Shown: positions 18,810 to 27,632, numbered from the stretch's first letter. The stretch is 64,000 nucleotides of DNA from Halomontanus rarus (GCF_029338335.1 NZ_CP119796.1), one strand, 5' to 3'. The notes: generated by a model not told the origin, from the sequence alone. Translations and numbers: made by a program.

Positions 18810-19753
18810 TTGCGTCCATCAGGTCCGGCCAGCAACGTTGCGAGCGCACCCGCGACGTCCGTCCCGGCGAGTTCGTCGAACGTCGCGAACATCGGCGACG
18901 GGTTGGCCTCGAGAACGCAGAACCGATCATCCGCGTCGATCACGTCGACGCCGGTAAACGGGAGCCCGAGGCAGTCGGCCGTCCTGATCGCGGCGTCTTC
19001 GATCTCCGGGTCAAGTTCCGCTCGGTCGATCCGCTCGACGTCGTGATCCGTACTGCGGTAGTCGAGCGCGTCGGAAACGATTCGCGCGGCGGCGACGACC
19101 TCGCCGTCGACGACGAACACGCGAACGTCCTCCCCGTCGACGCGTTCTTGAAACTGGACCGGCGAGTTCGCCAGCCGCGAGAGCCGATCGTCGGTCAGGT
19201 CCGACGGCTCGAGGGGTCGGGCGTGTCCACCGCCGGCGATCGGTTTGTAGATCACCCCGTCGACGCGATCGGCGAACGCCCTGACAGCCTCGGGATCGTT
19301 CGTCGAACAGGTTTCGGGAACCGGAACGCCGGCCGCGGCGAGCGTCGACAGCTGCCAGGGTTTGAGCCGGTGGACGCTCATCGCCTGGGGCGGGTTGATC
19401 ACGCGAACGCCGTGGTCCGACAGCCATCGAACGACCGACAGGAGCAGCCCGCGGTACTCGCGGAGCTGGTTGAGCATCGACAGCGGCCGATCCTCGAACT
19501 CGTCTTCGAACGCGGGATACCGCGGATCGAGTCCGAGGTCGCGCAAGTAAGCCGTCCGGTACTCGGCCGGATCGACGGGTTCTCCCTGCACGGCCAATCG
19601 TGTGTTTCCAACTCGCTGCTCGACGGTGACCGGTTCGTCACCGGGCCAGGAATCGACGTTCCACAGCGTCGTCTCGACGCCGCGGTCCTCGAGCGCTTGA
19701 GTGACGGCGACGATCTGGGGGTCAGACGCGGGACCGATCAACAGGACGGTCAT
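18806..19753 (-). CDS. ATP-grasp peptide ligase (graspetide synthetase-like, MvdD/PsnB type)
   Basis: A 315-residue ATP-grasp protein. The N-terminal pre-ATP-grasp domain reads MTVLLIGPASDPQIVAVTQA with TAYLRDLG near 68, as in MvdC/MvdD-like ligases. ATP contacts are expected at Lys131, Lys170 and the GGGHAR loop (174-179), the hinge near FQERVDGEDVR (201-211), and Mg2+ ligands Asp270, Glu282 and Asn284 (CVLEANPSP). Such enzymes join Thr/Ser/Lys side chains to Asp/Glu side chains in precursor peptides. ATG 19753 is preferred to an upstream in-frame ATG at 19885 because a TATA-like element lies 18-33 bases before it, giving a leaderless mRNA. Partner gene: the divergent 45-residue peptide at 19990. 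Confidence 0.88.
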   Translation of the reverse strand: MTVLLIGPASDPQIVAVTQALEDRGVETTLWNVDSWPGDEPVTVEQRVGNTRLAVQGEPVDPAEYRTAYLRDLGLDPRYPAFEDEFEDRPLSMLNQLREYRGLLLSVVRWLSDHGVRVINPPQAMSVHRLKPWQLSTLAAAGVPVPETCSTNDPEAVRAFADRVDGVIYKPIAGGGHARPLEPSDLTDDRLSRLANSPVQFQERVDGEDVRVFVVDGEVVAAARIVSDALDYRSTDHDVERIDRAELDPEIEDAAIRTADCLGLPFTGVDVIDADDRFCVLEANPSPMFATFDELAGTDVAGALATLLAGPDGRK

Positions 19754-19769
19754 GGCGTACGCATTACCG

Positions 19770-19785
19770 TTTAAATTAATAATAC
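19770..19785 (-). promoter_or_regulatory. TATA-like promoter of the ATP-grasp/protease operon
   Basis: On the minus strand the run TATTATTAATTTAAA lies about 18-33 bases before the ATG at 19753. With archaeal spacing (TATA centre about 25-27 bases from the start site) transcription would begin at or just before the ATG, so the message would be leaderless or nearly so. Confidence 0.6.
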
Positions 19786-19789
19786 TATT

Positions 19790-19842
19790 GAACACAATTT
19801 GTTCAGTCCAGTTACGAAAAGACTGTTCGAAACACGTCGAAC
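19790..19842. promoter_or_regulatory. Two inverted repeats, candidate operator
   Basis: GAACA-CAATT-TGTTC (19790-19804) and GTTCGA-AACACG-TCGAAC (19825-19842) lie just upstream of the TATA-like element of the ATP-grasp operon. They share the half-site TGTTC. In this position a bound factor could act as activator, or control both divergent promoters. The factor is unknown. Confidence 0.4.
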
Positions 19843-19930
19843 TCCAGATTGCGGATCTTATATCGGATTTCGTCAAATTATCCATCCGTCACTAACAGAT
19901 GTATCTTTGATTGTGTAGGATTTGTAGTCA

Positions 19931-19980
19931 GCAATATATTTTATTACTGCATAAATTTTCATAGTGTGTGCCGCAATATA
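19931..19980 (+). promoter_or_regulatory. AT-rich promoter region of the precursor peptide gene
   Basis: The strongly AT-rich stretch holds two TATA-like elements (ATATATTTTA at 19934-19943 and ATAAATTTT at 19951-19959) 31-56 bases before the ATG at 19990. The octamer GCAATATA occurs twice, at 19931-19938 and 19973-19980. No Shine-Dalgarno motif precedes the ATG, so a very short leader is likely. Confidence 0.5.
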
Positions 19981-19989
19981 GTAGGCCGC

Positions 19990-20127
19990 ATGAGTTCGAA
20001 CGACGACGACACAGTGCACTTCGTAGAGGACCTCGAGGAACGATCGAACGCCGCTCCGATGGTCACGACGATGGCCCTCGGCGAGGAAGGCGCCACGACC
20101 ATGGCCTGCTTCGAGACCGGGTGTTGA
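19990..20127 (+). CDS. Graspetide-type RiPP precursor peptide
   Basis: A 45-residue peptide. Residues 1-24 (MSSNDDDTVHFVEDLEERSN and onward) form an acidic leader with a short hydrophobic HFVEDLEE element. The C-terminal core has two tandem motifs: TTMALGEE (26-33) and TTMACFET (36-43), ending in GC. The first matches the TTxxxxEE core of plesiocin-type graspetides, where Thr hydroxyls are joined to Glu side chains as esters. The second keeps TT and the first Glu but has Thr in place of the last Glu. Two Cys (40, 45) could form a disulfide. Divergent from the ATP-grasp/protease operon, and followed by an oligo-T terminator. ATG 19990 is chosen because the upstream in-frame part is AT-rich and non-coding. 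Confidence 0.82.
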   Translation: MSSNDDDTVHFVEDLEERSNAAPMVTTMALGEEGATTMACFETGC

Positions 20128-20147
20128 CGCCGGTCACCCGCGATTCG

Positions 20148-20153
20148 TTTTTT
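20148..20153 (+). terminator. Oligo-T terminator after the precursor gene
   Basis: TTTTTT lies 21 bases past the TGA of the precursor peptide gene. Archaeal RNA polymerase ends transcription at such T runs, and runs of six T are rare in this GC-rich window. Confidence 0.55.
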
Positions 20154-20216
20154 GAAGAGAGACTTACTCGAGCGGTGAGCGCGACCGTCGCCCGAACGAG
20201 TCGCGGCCTCGCGCGG

Positions 20217-22904
20217 TTACGTCACACGCCGGGAGAGGCGTTCGCGCAGCACGAGCAGACACGGTAACACGGTGAGACAGGCCACGAACGCGAAGACGAT
20301 GCTCAACCCCGTCACCAGACCGAACCGCTGGAGCGGCGGCGCGAGCGCGAGCGCGAGGACGCCGAAGCCGGCAGTCGTCGTCGCCGCACTCCCTAGCAAC
20401 GCACCGCCGGTTCCCGTCACCGTCGCCGTCAGCGCCCGCTCGAGATCGTCGGTGCGCTCGCGTTCGCTCACGAACCGTTCGCTGACGTGAATGCTGTAGT
20501 CGACGCCGAGGCCGATCGCGAGGCTGGTGATGACGGCCGTTTCGCTGTTGAACGGGATGTCGAGGACCGCCATGGTCCCGAGCAGCCAACACAGCGCCGC
20601 GACGACGGGTACGAGCGTAAGCACGCCGAGACTGGGTGCGCCGTAGCGACGCCAGTACAGGAGCGTGAGAAAGGCGAGGATCACGACGAGCGTGACGACG
20701 AACGCCTCCACGAGCGTCTCGAGCAGCGCGTCCTGGACGACCGCCGTGACGACGGGACCGCCGGTGGCGACGGCCGTAACGGGGGCGCCGGATTCGACCC
20801 GCTCGGCGAGCGCCCTCGAGTCGGTGGCGACGTCCTGTGCGGCCGCGTCGCCGCGGACGCTAACGAGGAGTCGGGCGGATTCGTACTCCGAGGAGTCGGT
20901 TCGATAGAGCACCTCCGACGCCGCCTCCGAATCCGCCTCGTAGAGCACGTCGTAGAGACCGGCGAGATCCTCGTCGGGTAGCTCGTTACCGGACGTGTCG
21001 CGCTCCTCGAGGGCGGCGGCGACGGTGTCGTTCTCGGCGGCCGCCGACAGCAGGACCGACCGCGGACTCTCGATTGCCGGATCGCCGTCGGCTCGACGGG
21101 TGATCGTCCCGTCTCCGACGGAAGTCGCGGCGTCGTCGAGCGCGACGAGCGTCGCGGGGTCGGTGACCTCGCCCCGAAGGAGCACCTGTGTTTGGGTTCC
21201 TTCACCCCGCTCCTGGAAGTTATCGCCGAGGTAGGCGACGTCGTCGCTGATCGTGTACGTGTTCGGGGCCAGCGGGCCGGGAAGGGACTTCGCCCACTCG
21301 GGAGCGTCCTCGGGCAGGAAGTCCGCCTGATTGAACTCCGTATCGATGCCCGTCGCGCCGTAGGCCCCGCCTGCGGCGAGGAGAACGGCGACGACGACGA
21401 CGGCCAGCGGCGCTCGGCGAACGAGCGTGGCTCCGCCCGCGAGAAGGCGGTTGACGACCCCTGCACCGCCGAACGGTGGGAGCTGTCGGTCTCGACCGAA
21501 CCGACCCTCGAGCAGGTCGTCGACCTCGACTTTGACCGCGGGGACGAGCGCGCCGAAGACGACGAACGTGGCGACGATACCGCCGGCACACAGGATCGCG
21601 AAGTCCTGAACCGCAGCCAGCGGACTCACGACGTTCGAGAGGAAACCGACGCCGGTCGAGAACGTCGCCGCCGCGAGCGCGAGTACGACGCTGGCGAGGC
21701 CGACGCGCATGCCCCCGCGGACGTCTCGCAAGCCGACGTCGGCGTCACCCTCGCCGTCGGTCGCCGTCGCGGTGTCCGTTCCCGTTTCCCTCGCTCCGAA
21801 GTCGTCCTCGAGGGTCCCCTGTCGAGCCTCGCGAAAGCGCATCACGACGTGCAGCGAGTAGTCGATACTCAACCCGATCAAGAGGAAGGGAACGGCGATG
21901 AGCAGTTGGCTCGTCGGGATCTCGAGCCAGCCGAGAATGCCGGCGAGCCAGGCCATGACGACGCCGATTCCGAACAGTCCGACGAGGACGTCGGCGACGT
22001 CCCGGTAGGTGACGGCGAAGACGAAGAGGATCAGGACGAACGCGACCGGCGTGATGATCGCGAAACTGTCGCCGACGGCGCTGCTCGAGGCCGCGTCGGT
22101 GATCCCCTGACCGAAGACGAAGGCGTCGCCGTCCAGGTCGGGATTCCCTGCGCCGAACCGCTCGTCGACCATCGAGTCGATCGCGACCTGCGCGTCGTAG
22201 GCCGCCTGTGGCTCTTCGTCGGGACCGCTCTCGTCGACCTGGAAGAGGAAGGTGATCCGCGCGTCGGCGGTCGTCGAACCGGGTTCGTAGTCGGTGGGAA
22301 GGAACTCGGTGGGGTCCACATCGCCGCCTGCACCACCGACGTCACCGTCCGGATCGAGCACCGTCGCCAGCAACTCCTCGACCTCCGCGTCCGACCGCGA
22401 CTCGAGCGCCTCGATCTGCTCGTCGAGCGTCGGCGCGTCGGTGTCCGGCGGCCCGTCGGCCGCTGCCGCCCGGTCCTCGAAGACCGCACCCGTGGCGACC
22501 ACGTTCTCGATTCCGGCGAACGAGTCGACCGTGGCGTTCAGCGTCTCGTTTTCGCGGACCGCTTGCTGGAGGGCGAGGCTCTCGAGGAGCGACTCGCGCG
22601 TGAGGACGTTACTGCTCTCGTTTTCGGTCTCAGTCTCGTCCCCGCTGTCCCCGTCCTCCCCACGCTCGTCTCTGACGACGATCTGCGCGACGAGGGCATC
22701 GTCGGTCCCGTAGGTCGCTTCGATCTCCTCGAGAGCGGCGGTCTCGGGTGAGTCGGTCTCGAACTGTCCGATCTCGCCCTCCCCGTTGTCGCCGACGATC
22801 GCACCGGCACCGACGACGAGCGTCACGAGAAGTAAACAGACGATTACGAGGCGACTCCGCGAGACGATCGTCTCGGCGTACCGGTCGGCGAGGCCCTCCG
22901 TCAT
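20217..22904 (-). CDS. RND superfamily (MMPL-type) exporter
   Basis: An 895-residue transporter starting MTEGLADRYAETIVSRSRLV. It has two homologous halves, each with one membrane segment, a large external domain and five further segments. Half one holds QLLIAVPFLLIGLSIDYSLH; half two holds AVITSLAIGLGVDYSIHVSE. The Asp in G-L-(S/G)-x-D-Y-S of each is the proton-relay site of the family. The frame is open to 23129, but that N-terminal extension is basic and poorly hydrophobic. Haloarchaeal relatives have no known substrate. It is convergent to the graspetide precursor, so a role in peptide export is only a possibility. Confidence 0.88.
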   Translation of the reverse strand: MTEGLADRYAETIVSRSRLVIVCLLLVTLVVGAGAIVGDNGEGEIGQFETDSPETAALEEIEATYGTDDALVAQIVVRDERGEDGDSGDETETENESSNVLTRESLLESLALQQAVRENETLNATVDSFAGIENVVATGAVFEDRAAAADGPPDTDAPTLDEQIEALESRSDAEVEELLATVLDPDGDVGGAGGDVDPTEFLPTDYEPGSTTADARITFLFQVDESGPDEEPQAAYDAQVAIDSMVDERFGAGNPDLDGDAFVFGQGITDAASSSAVGDSFAIITPVAFVLILFVFAVTYRDVADVLVGLFGIGVVMAWLAGILGWLEIPTSQLLIAVPFLLIGLSIDYSLHVVMRFREARQGTLEDDFGARETGTDTATATDGEGDADVGLRDVRGGMRVGLASVVLALAAATFSTGVGFLSNVVSPLAAVQDFAILCAGGIVATFVVFGALVPAVKVEVDDLLEGRFGRDRQLPPFGGAGVVNRLLAGGATLVRRAPLAVVVVAVLLAAGGAYGATGIDTEFNQADFLPEDAPEWAKSLPGPLAPNTYTISDDVAYLGDNFQERGEGTQTQVLLRGEVTDPATLVALDDAATSVGDGTITRRADGDPAIESPRSVLLSAAAENDTVAAALEERDTSGNELPDEDLAGLYDVLYEADSEAASEVLYRTDSSEYESARLLVSVRGDAAAQDVATDSRALAERVESGAPVTAVATGGPVVTAVVQDALLETLVEAFVVTLVVILAFLTLLYWRRYGAPSLGVLTLVPVVAALCWLLGTMAVLDIPFNSETAVITSLAIGLGVDYSIHVSERFVSERERTDDLERALTATVTGTGGALLGSAATTTAGFGVLALALAPPLQRFGLVTGLSIVFAFVACLTVLPCLLVLRERLSRRVT

Positions 22905-23137
22905 CGAGAGCGATCCCTCCTCGATCGCGTGTTCGTCCGCCGTCTCACTCTCATCATGGTCGTGGTCGTCGAGGGTGCGACGGTCGGCGATCGACGGGGA
23001 AACGGAAACCCGGGCGCTCGACTCGAGCCCGGCGACGAACGACCGGCGCACGCGAGAAACGTCATCGACCGTCGATCGAATCCATAGGTTGATACCAGTT
23101 GCGGTGGAATCCGATGTTGTATAATCCATATCCGATT

Positions 23138-23782
23138 ATGAATACCGATACAGACCGCGAACGGGGGCTCCTCTCGACCGCCGACCGGGAGTACTTACTC
23201 GACGAGCGCGAGATGAGCCACGAGCAATCGAAGCGAAACGCCGAGGCGCGGATTCGACGGCGAATCACCGACGGGATCGTCGACTTCGACCTGCTCGTGC
23301 ACTCCCTCGAGCCGACGGACCGCGAGCAAATCTTCGAGCAAGCGAGAACCGACGAGGCGTTCGTCGACGGACTCACGGCGATGCTCGCGTTCGCGTACAT
23401 CGGACTCAAAGAGCAGGGAATCGACTTCGAGCGCGTCCTCGTTCCGGCGGTCAGAAGCGCCGAAGAGGCCTACGCCGTCGAACAGTCGTCGACGAACGTC
23501 ACGGTCGACGTGGGCTTCGACGTCGAGACGACAGTGAACACGACCCTCGAGGGGATCGACGACCGAATCGCGGCGGGGGAGCTGGTCACCCCTCGAGAGC
23601 TGTTTTCGCTGGTGATCGAAGGCGGACGCGACGTCGCGAACCACGACCGGATTAGGCTCCGACTCGCGGGCGACGGCTCCGACCGCGACCACGTCGATCG
23701 GTTGGCTACCTATCTCGAGGCCGAGGTGCGCTATCCGACGGCGTCGCGTGCGGTGCTCGACGTGAGCGCGAACGGGGACTAA
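23138..23782 (+). CDS. Conserved haloarchaeal protein of unknown function
   Basis: A 214-residue soluble acidic protein starting MNTDTDRERGLLSTADREYL. The N-terminal 70 residues (LLSTADREYLLDEREMSHEQ, then RIRRRITDGIVDFDLLVHSL) resemble a common haloarchaeal family in which this helical domain may bind nucleic acid. The remainder is mixed alpha-beta. ATG 23138 is preferred to upstream ATGs because the family starts near this point. It is divergent from the RND gene and upstream of valS. Confidence 0.7.
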   Translation: MNTDTDRERGLLSTADREYLLDEREMSHEQSKRNAEARIRRRITDGIVDFDLLVHSLEPTDREQIFEQARTDEAFVDGLTAMLAFAYIGLKEQGIDFERVLVPAVRSAEEAYAVEQSSTNVTVDVGFDVETTVNTTLEGIDDRIAAGELVTPRELFSLVIEGGRDVANHDRIRLRLAGDGSDRDHVDRLATYLEAEVRYPTASRAVLDVSANGD

Positions 23783-24067
23783 GATTGGCCGCTCGAGACG
23801 CCGACGAAACGCGAAACGCGAAACACATAACACGGTCGCCGAGAGAACCAGTAGGTATGACCGAGCCCGTCGCGACGCGTTTTGACGGCCCTCGCGGCAC
23901 CGTTTTCGTAGGGGCCCCATAGCCCCGCATTGCCACACCGTTTCGACGGATGTATTGTAGCCGACCAGTATTGACCGAGCAACGACCGGTATCACCACAC
24001 CAATGTCCGACAGACACTGCCGACCGACGACGACCCAGTATCGACGCCCGCGACGGGCGGTGAGAGC

Positions 24068-26734
24068 ATGAGCATGGATGCACCCGAATCCGAGCGAGCG
24101 GCCAGCCTCGAGGGCGGCTACGACCCCGAGGCGATCGAAGCCAAGTGGCAAGAGCGGTGGGTCGACGAGGAGGTCTACGCCTACGAGGGGACCGAAGAGA
24201 CGGATCCCAACACGACCTACGCGATCGACACACCGCCGCCGACGGTCTCGGGGAGCCTCCACATGGGCCACCTCTACGGCCACACGCTCCAGGACTTCGC
24301 GGCCCGCTTCAACCGGATGCACGACGGCGAAGTGCTGTTTCCCTTCGGCTACGACGACAACGGGATCGCCTCCGAGCGCCTGACCGAGGAGGACCTGGAC
24401 ATCCGCCACCAGGACTACGAGCGCCGCGAGTTCCAGCGGCTCTGTCGCGAAGTCTGCGAGGAGTACGAGGACTCGTTCACCGAGAAGATACAGGGACTGG
24501 GCTGCTCGATCGACTGGAGCCACACCTACAAGACGATCGAGCCCCGCGTCCAGCGGATCTCCCAGCTCTCCTTTCTCGACCTCTACGAGAAGGGGCGGGA
24601 GTACCGCAAGAAAGCGCCCGCGATCTGGTGTCCGGAGTGCGAGACCGCCATCTCGCAGGTCGAGACCGAAGACGACGAGCGCCACTCGCACTTCAACGAC
24701 GTCGCGTTCGAGGTCGCCGGCGAGGATCCGCCTCGCGAGGAGTTCGTCATCTCCACGACGCGACCGGAGCTCATCCCGGCCTGCGTCTCCGTCTTCGTCC
24801 ACCCCGAGGACGAGGACAACCAGGATCTGGTCGGCGAAACGGCTCGAGTCCCCATCTTCGGCCACGACGTGCCGATCATCGCCGACGAGCGCGTCGACAT
24901 GGAGAAAGGCAGCGGCATCGTCATGTGTTGTACCTTCGGCGACCAGAAGGACATCGAGTGGTACCAGGCCCACGACCTGCCCCTGCGCGTCGCGATCGAC
25001 GAAACCGCGACGATGACCGACCTCGCCGGCGACTACGAGGGACGCTCGACCGAGGAGGCCCGCGAGGCCATCGTCGAGGATCTCGAAGATGCCGGCTACT
25101 TGCGGGACCGCCGCGAAATCGTCCACGACGTCGGCGTCCACGAACGCTGTGACACGCCCGTCGAGTACCGCGTCTCCAAGCAGTGGTACGTCGAGATTCT
25201 CGACCACAAGGAGGAGTACCTCGAGGCCGGCGCGGAGATGGACTGGTACCCCGAGAAGATGTTCACCAGGTACCGCCACTGGATCGAGGGCCTCGAGTGG
25301 GACTGGCTGATCTCCCGCCAGCGCGATTCGGGGATCCCGTTCCCGGTGTGGTACTGCGCGGACTGCGATCATCCGATCATGGCCGAGCGGGAGTCGCTCC
25401 CCGTGGACCCGCTCTCTGACGAGCCGCCGGTCGACGCGTGTCCGGAGTGCGGGAGTGAGGAATTCGAGGCGGAGGAGGACGTCTTCGACACCTGGGCGAC
25501 CTCCTCGCTGACGCCGCTGATCAACGCGGGTTGGGACTGGGACGCGGAGAGCGAGGAGTTCACGATGGACCACCCCGAACTCTACCCCTTCGACCTGCGC
25601 CCGCAGGGCCACGACATCATCTCGTTCTGGCTGTTCCACACCATCGTCAAGTGCTACGAGCACACCGGCGAGGTGCCCTTCGACGCGACGCTGATCAACG
25701 GCCACGTCCTCGACGAGAACCGCGAGAAGATGTCCAAATCGCGGGGCAACGTCGTCGCCCCCGACGAGGTGATCGACGAGTACCCAGTCGACGCGATCCG
25801 CTTCTGGGCCGCCAGCGCCGCCGTCGGCGACGACTTCCCCTATCAGGAGAAAGACCTCACGGCCGGCGAGAAGCTGCTGCGAAAGCTCTGGAACGCCTCG
25901 AAACTGATCGACAATCTCGCGCCCGCCGACCCCGCCGAACCGGACGAACTCGAGGCGATCGACCGCTGGCTGCTGGCGGAACTCGACTCCGCGGTCGAGG
26001 ACCTGACGAACCACTTAGAGGAGTACGAGTTCGCCAAGGCCCGCAACCGCCTGCGGACGTTCTTCTGGAACACGTTCTGTGACGACTACCTCGAGATCGC
26101 CAAGACCCGCGAGGACAGCCCCTCGACGCAGTACGCCTTGCGAACGGCTCACCGGACCTTCCTCCAGCTGTGGGCGCCGTACCTGCCCCACGTGACCGAG
26201 GAAATCTGGCAGGCGGTGTACGCCCGGAGCGAGGAGTCGAACTCCGACCTCGAGAGCATCCACACCGACGACTGGCCGGCACCGCAGGGCTACGAAGCCG
26301 ACCTCGCGGCCGGCGAGACGGCGATGGAGGTCATCTCGGCGCTGCGCCGGTACAAGAGCGAGAACCAGCTGCCGCTGAACGCCGACCTCGAGTCGGTGGC
26401 GGTCCACGGAGAGATCGACGGCTTCGAGGACGCGATTCGGGACGTGATGCACGTCGCCGACCTCGAGGTCTTGGCGGAGCCCCCGGAGATCACGACCGAG
26501 GTCGCCTCGATCGACCTCGACTACTCAACGCTCGGGCCGACTTACGGGTCGAAGGTCGGCGAGATCGACGGCGGTATCGAGAGCGGCGAGTACGAGATCG
26601 ACGACGAGGCCGGCGTCCTCCGCGTCGCGGGCGAAGAACTGGAGGACGACCTCTTCGAGGTCGAACTCGAGCGCAGTTACTCGGGCGACGGTGAGATGCT
26701 CGAGACGGAGTCGGCGGTCGTGATCGTCGGCTGA
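24068..26734 (+). CDS. valS: Valyl-tRNA synthetase
   Basis: An 888-residue class I synthetase that charges tRNA(Val). The HIGH signature is HMGH at 65-68 within DTPPPTVSGSLHMGHLYGHT, and the ValS-type PPPTVSG distinguishes it from IleS and LeuS. The CP1 editing domain includes FVISTTRPELIPACVSVFVH. A zinc-binding pair (CPEC) is near 195 and a further CADC/CPEC set near 435-460. KMSKS lies at 554-558 in EKMSKSRGNVV. The anticodon-binding helical domain and acidic tail follow. A second ATG two codons downstream could be the start. Confidence 0.97.
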   Translation: MSMDAPESERAASLEGGYDPEAIEAKWQERWVDEEVYAYEGTEETDPNTTYAIDTPPPTVSGSLHMGHLYGHTLQDFAARFNRMHDGEVLFPFGYDDNGIASERLTEEDLDIRHQDYERREFQRLCREVCEEYEDSFTEKIQGLGCSIDWSHTYKTIEPRVQRISQLSFLDLYEKGREYRKKAPAIWCPECETAISQVETEDDERHSHFNDVAFEVAGEDPPREEFVISTTRPELIPACVSVFVHPEDEDNQDLVGETARVPIFGHDVPIIADERVDMEKGSGIVMCCTFGDQKDIEWYQAHDLPLRVAIDETATMTDLAGDYEGRSTEEAREAIVEDLEDAGYLRDRREIVHDVGVHERCDTPVEYRVSKQWYVEILDHKEEYLEAGAEMDWYPEKMFTRYRHWIEGLEWDWLISRQRDSGIPFPVWYCADCDHPIMAERESLPVDPLSDEPPVDACPECGSEEFEAEEDVFDTWATSSLTPLINAGWDWDAESEEFTMDHPELYPFDLRPQGHDIISFWLFHTIVKCYEHTGEVPFDATLINGHVLDENREKMSKSRGNVVAPDEVIDEYPVDAIRFWAASAAVGDDFPYQEKDLTAGEKLLRKLWNASKLIDNLAPADPAEPDELEAIDRWLLAELDSAVEDLTNHLEEYEFAKARNRLRTFFWNTFCDDYLEIAKTREDSPSTQYALRTAHRTFLQLWAPYLPHVTEEIWQAVYARSEESNSDLESIHTDDWPAPQGYEADLAAGETAMEVISALRRYKSENQLPLNADLESVAVHGEIDGFEDAIRDVMHVADLEVLAEPPEITTEVASIDLDYSTLGPTYGSKVGEIDGGIESGEYEIDDEAGVLRVAGEELEDDLFEVELERSYSGDGEMLETESAVVIVG

Positions 26735-26848
26735 TCGTCGGCGAATCGAGCACGGGAGGGACTCGTCGTTCCCGGATTTCTCCCGTCAGATGAACGTACT
26801 CTCACAGGTAGCCGACAGCGACGTTACATACCGACGCTTGCTATAGAT

Positions 26849-27061
26849 GTGTCAGACGTGAGCAAGCGGACGTGCTGCGTGGCAACTGTCGCGTTCGAGC
26901 GTGACCTCGAAGCGATAGTTCTCGAGGCGTTCGCGAAGGGAGCGCGCGTCGACGGAACGTGGAAGATCGAACCCGAACCGTCGACCGTTCCGAACTGGAC
27001 CATCGAGATTCACCGACGTTCGGAGCAAGCCAGCGAGGAGACGATCTTCAACGACGACTGA
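26849..27061 (+). CDS. Small conserved haloarchaeal protein
   Basis: A 70-residue acidic protein starting at GTG 26849 (VSDVSKRTCCVATVAFERDL). A GTG at 26858 is another possible start. The pattern of one helix (AIVLEAFAKGARVDG) between two strands (TWKIEPE, NWTIEIHRR) suggests a small alpha-beta fold. No motif or operon context gives a function. Confidence 0.55.
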   Translation: MSDVSKRTCCVATVAFERDLEAIVLEAFAKGARVDGTWKIEPEPSTVPNWTIEIHRRSEQASEETIFNDD

Positions 27062-27278
27062 TCGGGGATCGTGACAGCATGGGGGGCGAGATCGTCTCGA
27101 AATTCACATATTGCTCGTTTTAGGCCGGTAATTAGAATGTTCCGAAGAATATCTCGATTTCTGCCCGATAGTAAGTAAAAGTTTATGCTCGTGTTCATCG
27201 AAGTCGAAGTCGTACTCCGCTGAAGTCGATCTCGAGAGACGAGTCGTCAGCAGTCGTGTAAGCCGAGTACGGGACACT

Positions 27279-27632
27279 ATGAAGACAGATACCTCGGATG
27301 TGAGAACACCAGGCAACACGGATATACTTCCCGCGAACACGGTATTCGAGCTGTTACTGGACCAGCGACGACGGTACACGCTGCATTACCTCTCTCAGAA
27401 GGTCGGTGCTGTTCCGATCGCCGAACTCGCGGAACAGATCGCCCTCCGGGAGGGGGACCCGACCTACGATCGCGTCGAACGGATCTGCACCGGACTCCAC
27501 CACAGGCACCTCCCGAAACTGGTCGATACACAGGTCGTCCGGTACGATCCGAACGCAGAGACCGTCGAGTTGCGGTCGATGGCGCCGAACCTCGAGTCAC
27601 ACCTCGAACTCGCGCTGCTCGACGATCTGTAG
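27279..27632 (+). CDS. Winged-helix regulator (DUF7344-like)
   Basis: A 117-residue protein. The single winged helix covers about residues 22-105: VFELLLDQRRRYTLHYLSQK, then VPIAELAEQIALRE, then ICTGLHHRHLPKLVDTQVVR as recognition helix and wing. The RRRYTLHYL and LHH.HLPKL patterns are those of the DUF7344 family. It is likely a DNA-binding regulator with no sensor domain. A 216-base AT-rich upstream region may hold its promoter. Confidence 0.8.
   Translation: MKTDTSDVRTPGNTDILPANTVFELLLDQRRRYTLHYLSQKVGAVPIAELAEQIALREGDPTYDRVERICTGLHHRHLPKLVDTQVVRYDPNAETVELRSMAPNLESHLELALLDDL

Noticed and set aside
18806..19753. ATP-grasp protein as a RimK or carboxylate-amine ligase of general metabolism
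   Set aside because: The N-terminal domain, coupling to a YydH-like protease and the adjacent TTxxxxEE peptide favour a peptide-modifying role; the alternative is kept as a refutation test.
23783..24067. Possible tRNA or RNA gene before valS (GGGGCCCCATAGCCCC and similar arms)
   Set aside because: No cloverleaf, no TTC-loop sequence and no consistent pairing could be found; it is only a GC-rich spacer.
23195..26014. 939-codon minus-strand frame antisense to valS and its upstream gene
   Set aside because: valS on the plus strand has all class I synthetase motifs; the antisense frame is open only because of codon bias.
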